Shown here: piece by piece, positions 15,594 through 25,027 of the stretch
How the letters are laid out: the number at the start of each line of letters is the position of its first letter
How positions within the stretch are numbered: the first letter of the stretch is position 1
Origin: Streptomyces iconiensis
GTDB taxonomy: Bacteria; Actinomycetota; Actinomycetes; Streptomycetales; Streptomycetaceae
Length of the DNA stretch: 64,000 nt
NCBI RefSeq assembly: GCF_028657195.3
Contig: NZ_JANCPR020000016.1
Location: 62,001 to 126,000 of the forward strand
Direction of reading: 5' to 3'
The notes under the pieces: generated by a model
Told to the model about the DNA's origin: nothing
Seen by the model: the letters and a program-made list of their open reading frames with translations, nothing else
Databases searched by the model: none
Position numbers and translations under genes: made by a program

Positions 15594-16885
15594 GACCTGG
15601 GAGCGACCTTGGAGAGGCCGTTGATGATGCGGTCCATCGTGTCGCCGCCCGTGGGGTCGGTGAGGTTGGCGAGCATCTTCAGGGTGAAGCGCATCAGGAG
15701 CGGGTGCGAGAGGCCGCGTTCGGTGGCGAGCTTCATGATCTTGGGGTTGCCGATGAGCTTCACGAAGGCGCGGCCCATCGTGTAGTAGCCGCCGTAGGTG
15801 TCCTTGAGGACCTTCGGGTAGCGGCGCAGGGCCAGTTCACGCTGGGCCGGGGTCGCACGCGCGTGCGCCTGGAGGATGGAGTCGGCGGCGATGAAACCGG
15901 ACTCCATCGCGTAGGCGATCCCCTCGCCGTTGAACGGGTTGACCAGTCCGCCCGCGTCGCCGACCAGCAACAGGCCCCGCGTGTAGTGCGGCTGGCGGTT
16001 GAACGCCATGGGGAGCGCGGCGCCGCGGATGGGGCCCTGCATGTTCTCCGGCGTGTATCCCCACTCGGCGGGCATCGAGGCGCACCACGCCTTGAGTACC
16101 TCGCGCCAGTCCAGTTCCTTGAACGTGGAGGTCGTGTTGAGCACGCCCAGGCCGACGTTGGAGGTCCCGTCGCCCATGCCGAAGACCCAGCCGTAGCCCG
16201 GCAGCAGCCGGTCCTGCTCGCCGCGCCTGTCCCACAGCTCCAGCCACGACTCCAGGTAGTCGTCGTCGTGCCGGGGCGAGGTGAAGTACGTACGCACGGC
16301 GACGCCCATCGGGCGGTCCTCGCGGCGGTGCAGGCCCATCTTGAGGGACAGGCGCGTGGAGTTGCCGTCGGCGGCGACCACGACGGGCGCGTGGAAGGTG
16401 ACGGGCGTCTTCTCGTCACCGAGCTTGGCGTGCACCCCGGTGACGTGCCCCGTGCGCTCGTCCAGGATCGGCTCGCCCACGTTGCAGCGCTCGTACAGCC
16501 GGGCCCCCGCCTTCTCCGCCTGCCGCGCGAGCTGCTCGTCGAAGTCGTCGCGCTTGCGCACCAGTCCGTAGTCCGGGTAGCTCGCCAGATCGGGCCAGTC
16601 CATCTGGAGCCGGTGGCCGCCGCCGATGATGCGCAGGCCCTTGTTGCGCAGCCAGCCCGCCTCTTCGGAGATGTCGATGCCCATGGCGACGAGCTGCTTG
16701 GTGGCGCGGGGGGTGAGCCCGTCGCCACACACCTTCTCGCGCGGGAAGGCGGTCTTCTCCAGCAGCAGCACGTCCAGGCCGCTGCGTGCCAGGTGGTAGG
16801 CGGTCGTGGACCCCGCGGGCCCGGCGCCGACAACGATCACATCGGCGGTCCGCTCGGAGGCTGGCTTCGAGAGGGCTTCGGCCAC
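15590..16885 (-). CDS. Geranylgeranyl-reductase family FAD-dependent oxidoreductase (MenJ-like)
   Basis: A 431-residue flavoprotein with the dinucleotide-binding motif VIVVGAGPAGSTTAYHLARS near residue 16, CGDGLTPRA, and the second FAD motif LLVGDAGGLVNPFNGEGI near residue 300. The family reduces isoprenoid double bonds. In mycobacteria MenJ saturates one isoprene unit of menaquinone. Location beside menG, mqnC and nuo supports a role in partially hydrogenated menaquinones, which are typical of Streptomyces. Exact substrate is inferred. Confidence 0.85.
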   Translation of the reverse strand: MAEALSKPASERTADVIVVGAGPAGSTTAYHLARSGLDVLLLEKTAFPREKVCGDGLTPRATKQLVAMGIDISEEAGWLRNKGLRIIGGGHRLQMDWPDLASYPDYGLVRKRDDFDEQLARQAEKAGARLYERCNVGEPILDERTGHVTGVHAKLGDEKTPVTFHAPVVVAADGNSTRLSLKMGLHRREDRPMGVAVRTYFTSPRHDDDYLESWLELWDRRGEQDRLLPGYGWVFGMGDGTSNVGLGVLNTTSTFKELDWREVLKAWCASMPAEWGYTPENMQGPIRGAALPMAFNRQPHYTRGLLLVGDAGGLVNPFNGEGIAYAMESGFIAADSILQAHARATPAQRELALRRYPKVLKDTYGGYYTMGRAFVKLIGNPKIMKLATERGLSHPLLMRFTLKMLANLTDPTGGDTMDRIINGLSKVAPRS

Positions 16886-17023
16886 GAGGTCTCCCGCTTA
16901 TGCGTGGGCAAGTGCTGACTCCAGCAGTCTAGGCGCGCATTCCGGGCGACTCAGGCCCGCCCCCGGCGGGCACCCTCCCGGTGCGTTCCACGCGGGCGGG
17001 ACCCCGCCCGTGCGGCCGGCTCC

Positions 17024-19462
17024 TCACAGCTCGGGCCGGGGCTCCCGCCAGGTCTTCACGGCGGTGGTGAAGACAGGGTTCTCGCCCTTGTCGCCGGGGA
17101 AGGCGCGGGACTCCGCGTAGATGCTGTATTCGGTGCCGTCCTCCGCCACATACGCCTGGTCGATCGCGTGGATCGCATTTCCCGAGTCGTCGGACGTGTA
17201 GGTGAACTCCCAGCGCGCTCCGGGCCGCCCCTGGAAGGTGTTCTCCTTCAGTTCGATCCGGTCGTAGTCGTCCCGCTTCCTGGCCTGCTTCTCCAGGGTG
17301 CGGAAGTTGTCGTACGACGACACCTTCGCGTCCTCGATGATCCCGATCCGGAGATAGTCGCCGCCCGTCGGCGCCTCGTAGTCGATCTGGGTGCCCTTCG
17401 TGACCCGCTGCCAGCCGTCCATCACGCCCACGCCGAACCCCTCGGGGTCCTCGACCATGACGAACCCCTCGGGCAGACCGGCCGCCGACGGTGTCACCGA
17501 GGGGCCGTCCTTCCCGGAATCCGTGGGCCCCGTGGGCGAGGCGGAGGAGCCGGGAGAAGAGGAGCGCCCGTCGGACGGCCTTCTCTCCTCGGGCTTCTTC
17601 CCGTCGCCCTCCGCTTCTGTCTCCGCCTCCTGCACCGATCCCTTGGCCGCGGATTCCTTCCCGCCGTCACCGTCCTGGACGAGGAGCAGCACGCCGCCGG
17701 TCGCCGCTCCGCCCACGAGGAACGCCGCCAGGATCAGCCCGGCCCACTTGAGCGCGGGCCCGCGCGAGGGCGGCGGCGCCACGCCACCGCCACCGCTGCC
17801 ACCGGAGGTCACACCGTGCGGGCCGCCGGGCTGCGCCCCCTGCGCGGGAACGTCGAGTTGCGTACCCATGGCGGCGCCCGCATGTGAGCCCGCGCCCCCG
17901 CCGAGCCCCGAGCCGCCACCCACGGGGCCGCCCGGGCCGACGCCACCCATCGGCAGCCGCAGCAGCCGCAGCAGGTACGGCCCCGCGAACGCGCCGCCGA
18001 AGGACCACAGCAGCGTGAACAGCAGCATTTCCGCGCCGGCGACCCCGAGCCTGCCGTTCATCGTGAACGTTTCGGCGCCCTCGGTACCGCCGAAGCCGCC
18101 CGTCTCGACGACCTCGCGGAAGTCCGCCTCGACGCTCGCGCCCGCGAGCGCGACCAGCGTCAGGACGAGGAGCACGAACAGGGCGGCGGCCAGGAAGTGT
18201 TCCCGCCGGTCGGCGCTGCGACGCGCCGCGAGCACGCCGAGGATCAGCGCGCACACCAGTCCGCCAGCGAGCGCGCCGAACACGGCCCAGCCGCCGCCCG
18301 CTTCGGCCAGTTGCCCGTACCCGAAGGTCTCGCTCTCCGAGGTCAGGCCCGTCCCGTGGAAGTGCCCGTCGAGTGGCGCACCCCAGGCGATGCCGAGCCC
18401 GAGCGCGCCGATGTTGGGCAACAGGACGAGCAGGCCCAGCAGTTCCTGCCCGCCCGGCCGGTCCTCGGGCGCCGTCAGCAGCACGACCAGCATCACGGCG
18501 GAGGCGAGCGCCAGTACATACGTCAGCGCGACCAGCGCGGTACGCAGGGCGCCCAGTGCGATACGGGGTCCGGGCGTGGGCCGGGCCGCCAGCCACGCCT
18601 CGGTGGTTCCGCGGGTGAGGACGACGCCCGCGACCACGGTGGACAGCAAGAACGCCCACAGCAGGGTGAGTCCGGGTGAGGAGGACACCTCCATGCCCTC
18701 GTACGAGGGACGTGCGTACAGCCCCAGTGCGCACGCGCCCCCCGCGCACAACGCGGCAACCCGCAGCGCCGCCTCGAACCCGGCCGAGGGGCCCGTCTCC
18801 CGGAGCCTGCCCCGCGCCCCGCGTGCCGCGAGCGCGAGCGCCGCGACCCAGGCGAGGGTGGCCAGCAACGGCACCCAGGAGAGTGAGGCCACTCCGGCGA
18901 CGCGGTCACCCGCGATGTCGACGGAACCGTCCGAGACGACGCCGAATCCGCCGCCGACTCCCTGGAGCAGCCCGGCCAGCGCGACCCGCATGCGGGTGCC
19001 CCAGCCGATCTCCAGATCGTCCATGTCCTCGTTGGAGTAGATCCCCAGCGCACACGCCGCCACGAACAGCAGCCCCAGCGGCCACACGGCCACCCGCGCC
19101 GCACCGGCCCAGTCCCCCTTGACCGTCCGCGCCAGGAACAGCCCCGCGGGCGAGCGCGGCGCGGCAACAACCGGCTGTCCCACGGGCGGTGGCGGCGGAA
19201 GCGGCGGCGGAGGCCCTACGGGCGGCGCCGGGGAGGGGGCCTCCGGAGAGGGCGGCACTGGGGAGTGCGGCACGGGAGAGGCGGGCGCCGGAGAGGGTGG
19301 CGCGGCCGGCGGCGGGGGCGCCTCGGGAGGTGGCGGAGGCGGCTCTGCCTGTCGCACGGCCGTACCGCAGGACATGCAGAACCGCGCCTCACGGGGCGGC
19401 GTGGTACCGCAATTCGGGCAGGGCGAAGGCGACGGCGGGAACGGCGGGGGCGGCGAAGACAC
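17024..19462 (-). CDS. Large zinc-ribbon membrane protein of unknown function
   Basis: An 812-residue protein. Cys15, Cys18, Cys29 and Cys32 (CPNC then CMSC) form an N-terminal zinc ribbon, followed by a long Pro-rich stretch, a block of about eight membrane segments (residues about 115-510), a Gly-rich linker, one more membrane segment (about 565-590), an acidic Ser/Pro-rich stalk and a C-terminal extracellular domain of about 145 residues (from GFVMVEDPEGFGVGVMDGW). That last domain resembles sensor domains seen behind Streptomyces membrane kinases. Start GTG 19462 has a GGAG box. Role unknown. Confidence 0.8.
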   Translation of the reverse strand: MSSPPPPFPPSPSPCPNCGTTPPREARFCMSCGTAVRQAEPPPPPPEAPPPPAAPPSPAPASPVPHSPVPPSPEAPSPAPPVGPPPPLPPPPPVGQPVVAAPRSPAGLFLARTVKGDWAGAARVAVWPLGLLFVAACALGIYSNEDMDDLEIGWGTRMRVALAGLLQGVGGGFGVVSDGSVDIAGDRVAGVASLSWVPLLATLAWVAALALAARGARGRLRETGPSAGFEAALRVAALCAGGACALGLYARPSYEGMEVSSSPGLTLLWAFLLSTVVAGVVLTRGTTEAWLAARPTPGPRIALGALRTALVALTYVLALASAVMLVVLLTAPEDRPGGQELLGLLVLLPNIGALGLGIAWGAPLDGHFHGTGLTSESETFGYGQLAEAGGGWAVFGALAGGLVCALILGVLAARRSADRREHFLAAALFVLLVLTLVALAGASVEADFREVVETGGFGGTEGAETFTMNGRLGVAGAEMLLFTLLWSFGGAFAGPYLLRLLRLPMGGVGPGGPVGGGSGLGGGAGSHAGAAMGTQLDVPAQGAQPGGPHGVTSGGSGGGGVAPPPSRGPALKWAGLILAAFLVGGAATGGVLLLVQDGDGGKESAAKGSVQEAETEAEGDGKKPEERRPSDGRSSSPGSSASPTGPTDSGKDGPSVTPSAAGLPEGFVMVEDPEGFGVGVMDGWQRVTKGTQIDYEAPTGGDYLRIGIIEDAKVSSYDNFRTLEKQARKRDDYDRIELKENTFQGRPGARWEFTYTSDDSGNAIHAIDQAYVAEDGTEYSIYAESRAFPGDKGENPVFTTAVKTWREPRPEL

Positions 19463-19598
19463 AGCGCTCCGGAATGTTCAGGGGAACGGCCGCAGTACGC
19501 ACCGGCATCGCGCGTGCACCTACAGCCACGGTCTCCGTACATGGTTCCCACGAAGCCGCCCTCACGGAAGCGCAGTTACGCAAGCGCAACCGGTCGTG

Positions 19599-20324
19599 CT
19601 ACCGCTCGGCCCGAACGGGTTCACCGGGGTTCCGGGCCTTGAAGGCGCGGTGCAGGGCCACGATGCCGCCCGTGAGATCGCGCCAGGCGACACGGGACCA
19701 GCCGGCCTGCTGGAGGCGTGCGGCGAGCGCCGGCTGGTCGGGCCAGTCGCGGATGGACTCGGCGAGGTACACGTACGCGTCGGGGCTGCTGCTCACCCGC
19801 CGTGCGACGGGAGGGAGGGCGCGCATCAGGTACTCGGTGTAGACGGTGCGGAAGGGCGCCCACGCCGGGTGGCTGAACTCGCAGATCAGCACGCGCCCGC
19901 CGGGCCTGGTGACCCGCAGCATCTCAGCGAGCGCCGCGTCCACGTCGCTCACGTTGCGCAACCCGAAAGAGATCGTCACCGCGTCGAACGTGTCGTCGGC
20001 GAACGGCAGCCGCGTCGCGTCACCCCCTGTGAACGGCATCCACGGGTGGCGCCGCTTGCCTTCCCTGAGCATCCCGAGGGAGAAGTCGCACGGCACCGTG
20101 AAGGCCCCGGCCTCCACGAACGGCAGCGACGAGGTGGCCGTACCCGCCGCGAGGTCGAGCACCCGCTCGCCGGGCCGCGCGTCGACCGACTGCGCGACGG
20201 CCCGCCGCCACAACCGCGCCTGGCCGAGCGAGAGCACGTCGTTGGTGAGGTCGTACTTGGCCGCGACGTCGTCGAACATCGCGGCGACCTCGTGCGGCTG
20301 CTTGTCCAGGGAGGCGCGGGTCAC
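19599..20324 (-). CDS. menG: Demethylmenaquinone methyltransferase
   Basis: A 241-residue SAM-dependent methyltransferase of the UbiE/MenG family, catalysing the last step of menaquinone synthesis. Motifs include AAKYDLTNDVLSLGQ, the SAM-binding RVLDLAAGTATSS, and FGLRNVSDVDAAL. It lies 31 bases downstream of mqnC on the same strand, so the two are probably cotranscribed. Start GTG 20324 has only a weak ribosome site. Confidence 0.93.
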   Translation of the reverse strand: MTRASLDKQPHEVAAMFDDVAAKYDLTNDVLSLGQARLWRRAVAQSVDARPGERVLDLAAGTATSSLPFVEAGAFTVPCDFSLGMLREGKRRHPWMPFTGGDATRLPFADDTFDAVTISFGLRNVSDVDAALAEMLRVTRPGGRVLICEFSHPAWAPFRTVYTEYLMRALPPVARRVSSSPDAYVYLAESIRDWPDQPALAARLQQAGWSRVAWRDLTGGIVALHRAFKARNPGEPVRAER

Positions 20325-20355
20325 AGGGCCGGTATTCCGTTCGGTCGGCGTCGAC

Positions 20356-21561
20356 TCAGTTGGCGTCGACGAGCTTCAGCTCGGGGTGTGCGGTACCGCC
20401 CTCGATGGCGGTGGAGGAGAAGTGCGAGACGACCTTGTCGTCGACCGGGTCGTTCGCCGGGTCGTCGTGCACGAGCAGATGCTCGTACGTCGTCGCGCGC
20501 TGCGCGGGAACGCGCCCTGCCTTGCGGATGAGGTCGAGCAGCTCCATCCGGTTGGAGCGGTGCTTGGCACCGGCCGAGGAGACGACGTTCTCCTCCAGCA
20601 TCACGGAGCCGAGGTCGTCGGCTCCGTAGTGCAGCGAGAGCTGGCCGACCTCCTTGCCCGTGGTCAGCCAGGAGCCCTGGATGTGCGCGACGTTGTCCAG
20701 GAAGATCCGCGCGATCGCGATCATGCGCAGGTACTCGAAGAGCGTCGCCTGCGTCTGGCCGCGCAGCTTGTTGTTCTGCGGCTGGTACGTGTACGGGATG
20801 AAGGCGCGGAAGCCGCCCGTGCGGTCCTGCACGTCCCGGATCATCCGGAGGTGCTCGATCCGCTCGGCGTTGGTCTCGCCGGTGCCCATCAGCATCGTTG
20901 ACGTGGACTCGACCCCGAGGTTGTGGGCGATCTCCATGATCTCCAGCCAGCGCTCACCCGACTCCTTGAGCGGGGCGATGGCCTTGCGGGGCCGCTCGGG
21001 GAGCAGTTCGGCCCCCGCGCCCGCGAACGAGTCGAGCCCGGCCGCGTGGATACGGCGGATCGCCTCGTCGGGGGTGACCCCGGAGATACGCGCCATGTGC
21101 TCGACCTCGGAGGCACCGAGCGAGTGGATCACGAGCTGCGGGAACGCCTTCTTGATGGCGGCGAAGTGCTCCTCGTAGTACTCGACGCCGAAGTCGGGGT
21201 GGTGGCCGCCCTGGAACATGATCTGCGTGCCGCCCAGCTCCACCGTCTCGGCGCAGCGGCGCAGGATGTCGTCCAGGTCACGCGTCCACACCTTGTCGCT
21301 CTTGGGCGCCGCGTAGAACGCGCAGAACTTGCACGCCGTCACACAGGAGTTGGTGTAGTTGATGTTCCGCTCGATGATGTACGTCGCGATGTGCTCGGTA
21401 CCGGCGTAGCGGCGCCGCCTGGCCTTGTCGGCAGCGGCGCCCAGCGCGTGCAGGGGCGCGGAGCGGTAGAGGTCGACGGCCTCTTCCGGAGTGATGCGCC
21501 CACCTCCGGCTGCGCGGTCGAGGGCGGACTGCAGAGCGGCATCCGACGCGTGCGCTGTCAC
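20356..21561 (-). CDS. mqnC: Cyclic dehypoxanthinyl futalosine synthase
   Basis: A 401-residue radical SAM enzyme of the futalosine pathway. The cluster-binding cysteines are Cys73, Cys77 and Cys80 (CVTACKFC), and FQGGHHPDFGVEYYEE is typical of MqnC. An ATG at 21588 is in frame, but GTG 21561 follows GGAGGG by eight bases and gives the usual length. It cyclises dehypoxanthine futalosine formed by MqnB action. mqnA and menG are close by; mqnB, mqnD and mqnE are not in the window. Confidence 0.95.
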   Translation of the reverse strand: MTAHASDAALQSALDRAAGGGRITPEEAVDLYRSAPLHALGAAADKARRRRYAGTEHIATYIIERNINYTNSCVTACKFCAFYAAPKSDKVWTRDLDDILRRCAETVELGGTQIMFQGGHHPDFGVEYYEEHFAAIKKAFPQLVIHSLGASEVEHMARISGVTPDEAIRRIHAAGLDSFAGAGAELLPERPRKAIAPLKESGERWLEIMEIAHNLGVESTSTMLMGTGETNAERIEHLRMIRDVQDRTGGFRAFIPYTYQPQNNKLRGQTQATLFEYLRMIAIARIFLDNVAHIQGSWLTTGKEVGQLSLHYGADDLGSVMLEENVVSSAGAKHRSNRMELLDLIRKAGRVPAQRATTYEHLLVHDDPANDPVDDKVVSHFSSTAIEGGTAHPELKLVDAN

Positions 21562-21647
21562 CGGCGCTTCCCTCCAAAGGTCGCACATTCAGGCATCTCG
21601 CTGCTTTCGCCTCTACAGCGACGACCACGTCAGCGTACGCCAGGGCC

Positions 21648-23441
21648 TCAGCCGGTCTTCCGGAGCGTCCCGGTCGGACCCTCGCCGCCGGAAGCGAAGC
21701 GCAGCGTGTCCTTCCCGACCAGTGTGAAGGTGTCGCCCTTGACGTCGCCCGTGCAGATGCCCGGAGCGTTGCTGCTGTCGTAGGAGTCCAGGGTGAGCTT
21801 CTTCCCGTCGAAGTCCCGCAGCTTCCAGGTCCCTGTGCACTCCAGCCCGGTGATCCGGGTGGCGCCCTTGGCGACGGTCTCGTCCTTGCCGCCTTCTTCG
21901 AACTTCACGGTCATCTCCCCGCCGGGAGTGCCGCTCTTGAACGTGAGATCGCCCCGCCACGTACCGACGACCTCCCTCGGTACGGCCACCTTGCCGCCGG
22001 GCTTCCCGGTCGGTTCGGAACCACCCGAGCCACCCGGGTCCCCCGAGCCGCCCGAGCCGTTCGCGTCGCCGCTGTCCGACACCGTAGGGGTGGGCCTGGG
22101 GCGCGCGCTGTCGTCTCCCGCGCTGTCGCCCTGGCCGGGGAGGAAGCCGAGGAACCCCAGGAAGTACGAGCCCAGCAGCGCCGCGGCGACCACGCACGCG
22201 AACGAGACGACCACGGTGCAGCTCACCCGCCGCCGCCCGGCACGCTCACCGCTCCCGTCCCCCTTCCCGCTCCCCTTCCCCTCGCCCGGAGCCGTCCCCA
22301 TGGCGGCGACGCCCGCGCCGGGACCGGTGCCCGGAGCACCCGTGCCGCCTGCGCCGCTCCCGCCCTCGCCGCTCCCGGCGTTGCCCGTGGCACCGCCGTA
22401 CGAGGGGTCGGGCGGGCCGAACCCGGCCGGGGCGCCGGGGACGGCGGGAGCGGCCGGCGGTACGGGCGGAGGCGGAGAACTCGGTACGGGCACGGACGAG
22501 GCGCGGCTGAAGGGAACGGGGCCCGAGGCGTCATGGGCCTCGGGCTCCAGGCTGAGGAGTTCGACCGCGCGCCTGCCCACCTGTTCCACGATCGGCGCGG
22601 GCAGCCATCCCGTACGGACGAGCCCCGCAGCGCCGCCCGCCGAGCCCGCCAGCTCGTCAGCGACGTCCTGCGGCAGCGGCCGGTCGGCAGCCGCCTTCGA
22701 CAGACAGGCCGCGATCAGCTCGCGCAGCCCGCCCTCAAGACCGTCGAGTTCGGGCTCCTCGTGCACGACCTTGTAGAGCAGCGCGGCCGAACTGTCGCCC
22801 GGAAAGGGCGCCTTGCCGGTGGCCGCGTAGGCCAGTACGGCGCCGAGCGAGAAGAGGTCCGTCGCACCGTCCACGCCCTCGCCGAGCACCTGCTCGGGCG
22901 ACATGTAGCCGGGCGAACCGATCGAGACGCCCGTAGAGGTGAGCGAGGCCGTGCCCTCGGTCGCGCGGGCGATACCGAAGTCGATCAGCCGCGGCCCTTC
23001 CACGGCCAGCAGCACATTGGACGGCTTCACGTCCCGGTGCACGAGCCCGAGCCCGTGCACATGCCGCAGCGCCTCGGCGAGCCCCGCCCCCATGGCCCGT
23101 ACGGAGGTCTCGGGCAGCGGCCCGTGCTCCTCGACGGCGTGCGAGAGCGAGGGGCCCGCGACATAGCCGGTGGCGACCCAGGGCGTCGGCCCCTCGGGGT
23201 CGGCGTCGAGCACGGGCGCCGTCCAGTCACCCCCCACCCGGCGCGCGGACTCGACCTCGCGCCGGAAGCGGCGCCGGAACTGCTCGTCCACGGCGAAGTG
23301 CGGATGCACCACCTTCACAGCGACGGTGCGCCCGCTGTGGGAGCGGGCCAGATACACGCGTCCCATGCCGCCGGCGCCGAGCCTGCGCAGCAGCGTGTAC
23401 TCCCCGAGCGCCCGCGGGTCGTCCGGCTCCAGCGGCTGCAT
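21648..23441 (-). CDS. Membrane Ser/Thr protein kinase (Pkn2 type)
   Basis: A 597-residue kinase. The N-terminal catalytic domain (about 14-270) has the Gly-loop LGAGGMGRVY at 21-30, Lys43, HRDVKPSN with Asp137, DFG at 154-156 and GSPGYMSPEQ. A Pro/Gly/Ala-rich juxtamembrane region is followed by one membrane helix (about 405-430) and a C-terminal extracellular domain with LECTGTWKLRDFDGKKLTLDS. An upstream frame extends to 23609 into mqnA; ATG 23441 fits the family start and has a G-rich ribosome site. It lies 70 bases after mqnA on the same strand. Confidence 0.92.
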   Translation of the reverse strand: MQPLEPDDPRALGEYTLLRRLGAGGMGRVYLARSHSGRTVAVKVVHPHFAVDEQFRRRFRREVESARRVGGDWTAPVLDADPEGPTPWVATGYVAGPSLSHAVEEHGPLPETSVRAMGAGLAEALRHVHGLGLVHRDVKPSNVLLAVEGPRLIDFGIARATEGTASLTSTGVSIGSPGYMSPEQVLGEGVDGATDLFSLGAVLAYAATGKAPFPGDSSAALLYKVVHEEPELDGLEGGLRELIAACLSKAAADRPLPQDVADELAGSAGGAAGLVRTGWLPAPIVEQVGRRAVELLSLEPEAHDASGPVPFSRASSVPVPSSPPPPVPPAAPAVPGAPAGFGPPDPSYGGATGNAGSGEGGSGAGGTGAPGTGPGAGVAAMGTAPGEGKGSGKGDGSGERAGRRRVSCTVVVSFACVVAAALLGSYFLGFLGFLPGQGDSAGDDSARPRPTPTVSDSGDANGSGGSGDPGGSGGSEPTGKPGGKVAVPREVVGTWRGDLTFKSGTPGGEMTVKFEEGGKDETVAKGATRITGLECTGTWKLRDFDGKKLTLDSYDSSNAPGICTGDVKGDTFTLVGKDTLRFASGGEGPTGTLRKTG

Positions 23442-23511
23442 GCTGATGTCCCCCCACCTCCCCAGGAACCCCCAGCTTAGGTGGCGGAGCCAGGACGGGG
23501 ACCCCTCGCCC

Positions 23512-24372
23512 TCAGGGCCGCAGCAGCTCCACGGAAACGTCGGCGGGGAAGCCGGTGGTGTCACCCGTGCGGCGCGCGAACTCCGCGACGCCTTCGAGCT
23601 GGCGCTCACCGAAGCGGAAGTCCAGCGTCGTGAAGTACCGCTCCAGGACCGGGGGTTCGAAGACCTCGTAGCGCGACGCGTGCAGCGCCACCTTGTCGAT
23701 CTCCTTCAGGGACAGGTCCCGCGAGGCGAGGAACGCCTTGTGCACTTCCCGCGCGGTCTCCGGCTCACGCTCCAGGAAGTCGCGGCGCACGGCCCATACG
23801 GCGAAGACGAACGGAAGCCCCGTCCACTCCTTCCAGAGCCGGCCGAGGTCGTGCACCTCCAGGCCCTGCTCCGGCAGATGGCGCAGAAAAGCGCGCAGCC
23901 CGACGTCCCCGATGACGACGGCGGCGTCCGCCTCCTTCATCATCTGTTCCAGGTCGGGAGGGCACGTGTAGTACTCCGGCTGGACGCCGAAGCGCTCGGA
24001 GAGCAGCAGTTCCGCCAGGCGTACGGAGGTGCGCGAGGTGGAGCCGAGCGCGACCCGCGCCCCGTCGAGCTGGTCGAGGGGAACGCGGGAGACGATCTCG
24101 CACGACATGACGTCCCCGTCGCAGCCGACCGCGATGTCGGGGAAGGCCACGAGGTCGTCGGCGTTGCGCAGGTACTCCACGAGCGTGACGGGCCCGATGT
24201 CCAGCCTGCCGTCGATGACCATCTCGCTGAGCGTCTCGGGGGTGTCCCGGGTCAGTTCGAGGTCGAGCAGGGAACCCGTGTGGACGAGACCCCAGTAAAG
24301 GGGCAGGCAGTTGAGGAACTGGATGTGCCCGACACGGGGCCGCGAGCGCACATGCCTCGGATTAGCAGTCAC
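23512..24372 (-). CDS. mqnA: Chorismate dehydratase (futalosine pathway)
   Basis: A 286-residue periplasmic-binding-protein-like enzyme that dehydrates chorismate to 3-enolpyruvylbenzoate, first step of the futalosine menaquinone route. The N-terminal signature RVGHIQFLNCLPLYWGL and the Ser/Thr-rich LGSTSRTSVRLAELLL are typical of MqnA. Start GTG 24372 or GTG 24351 are both possible; the frame is open further upstream but the extra part looks non-coding. A perfect 14-bp palindrome covers the 24372 start. Confidence 0.92.
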   Translation of the reverse strand: MTANPRHVRSRPRVGHIQFLNCLPLYWGLVHTGSLLDLELTRDTPETLSEMVIDGRLDIGPVTLVEYLRNADDLVAFPDIAVGCDGDVMSCEIVSRVPLDQLDGARVALGSTSRTSVRLAELLLSERFGVQPEYYTCPPDLEQMMKEADAAVVIGDVGLRAFLRHLPEQGLEVHDLGRLWKEWTGLPFVFAVWAVRRDFLEREPETAREVHKAFLASRDLSLKEIDKVALHASRYEVFEPPVLERYFTTLDFRFGERQLEGVAEFARRTGDTTGFPADVSVELLRP

Positions 24373-24384
24373 TCTCCGGAGAGT
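24371..24384. promoter_or_regulatory. 14-bp perfect palindrome at the mqnA start
   Basis: ACTCTCCGGAGAGT overlaps the GTG start of mqnA and includes the only GGAGA near it. It could hide the ribosome site in a hairpin or be an operator. No regulator is known for it. Confidence 0.35.
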
Positions 24385-24645
24385 ACGCCCCGGTCTGTAC
24401 GGACCTGAGCGGGGTACTGCCTCAGGCCCCTGAACCCGTGCGGCGCCCGGCTCCGACGCCTCCGAGAACAAGATCTTCGGGCCTTCCCCACTCCACACCC
24501 CCCGTGCTAGGCTCGCCGCAAGTTGCAGTTTGGTTTCCCTTGCAGTACAGAGCCTGCGGAGCATGTAACCGCGGGCTCTCGTCGTTTTCAGACTTCTTCG
24601 CGGGTTCTGGGAGCAGGGACACCCTTATAGGCCCAAGGAGGGCTT

Positions 24646-24849
24646 ATGGCTACCGGAACCGTCAAGTGGTTCAACGCCGAGAAGGGCTTCGGCTTCATCG
24701 CCCAGGACGGCGGCGGCCCCGATGTCTTCGTTCACTACTCGGCGATCAACGCCACTGGCTTCCGATCGCTGGAGGAGAACCAGCTCGTGAGCTTTGACGT
24801 CACGCAGGGCCCGAAGGGGCCGCAGGCGGAGAACGTCAACCCGCAGTAA
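24646..24849 (+). CDS. Cold-shock domain protein
   Basis: A 67-residue single cold-shock domain, an RNA/ssDNA-binding chaperone. RNP1 (GFGFIAQD) and RNP2 (VFVHYSAI) are intact, and the start MATGTVKWFNAEKGFGFI is canonical. AAGGAGG lies six bases before ATG. The 270 bases upstream hold no gene and probably supply a long 5' untranslated region, as is common for csp genes. Adjacent to mqnA in divergent orientation. Confidence 0.97.
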   Translation: MATGTVKWFNAEKGFGFIAQDGGGPDVFVHYSAINATGFRSLEENQLVSFDVTQGPKGPQAENVNPQ

Positions 24850-24886
24850 TTCCGTAGAACCTGTAGAACTCTGAAAGCACCACCCA

Positions 24887-24915
24887 AGGAGCCCCCGCCA
24901 TCGGCGGGGGCTCCT
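24887..24915 (+). terminator. Terminator of the cold-shock gene
   Basis: A perfect 13-bp stem (AGGAGCCCCCGCC and its complement) with a 3-base loop, followed by GCCTTTGT, starts 38 bases after the stop. Confidence 0.9.
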
Positions 24916-25027
24916 GCCTTTGTGCCCCAAGGGACGCGGAGAACCGCGCGACCAGCCACAGCGCGCCTGCGCTCGGCGATGCACGGGGTGGGGCACACGA
25001 TTCACCGCACCCCCTTGGGGCGGGCGC

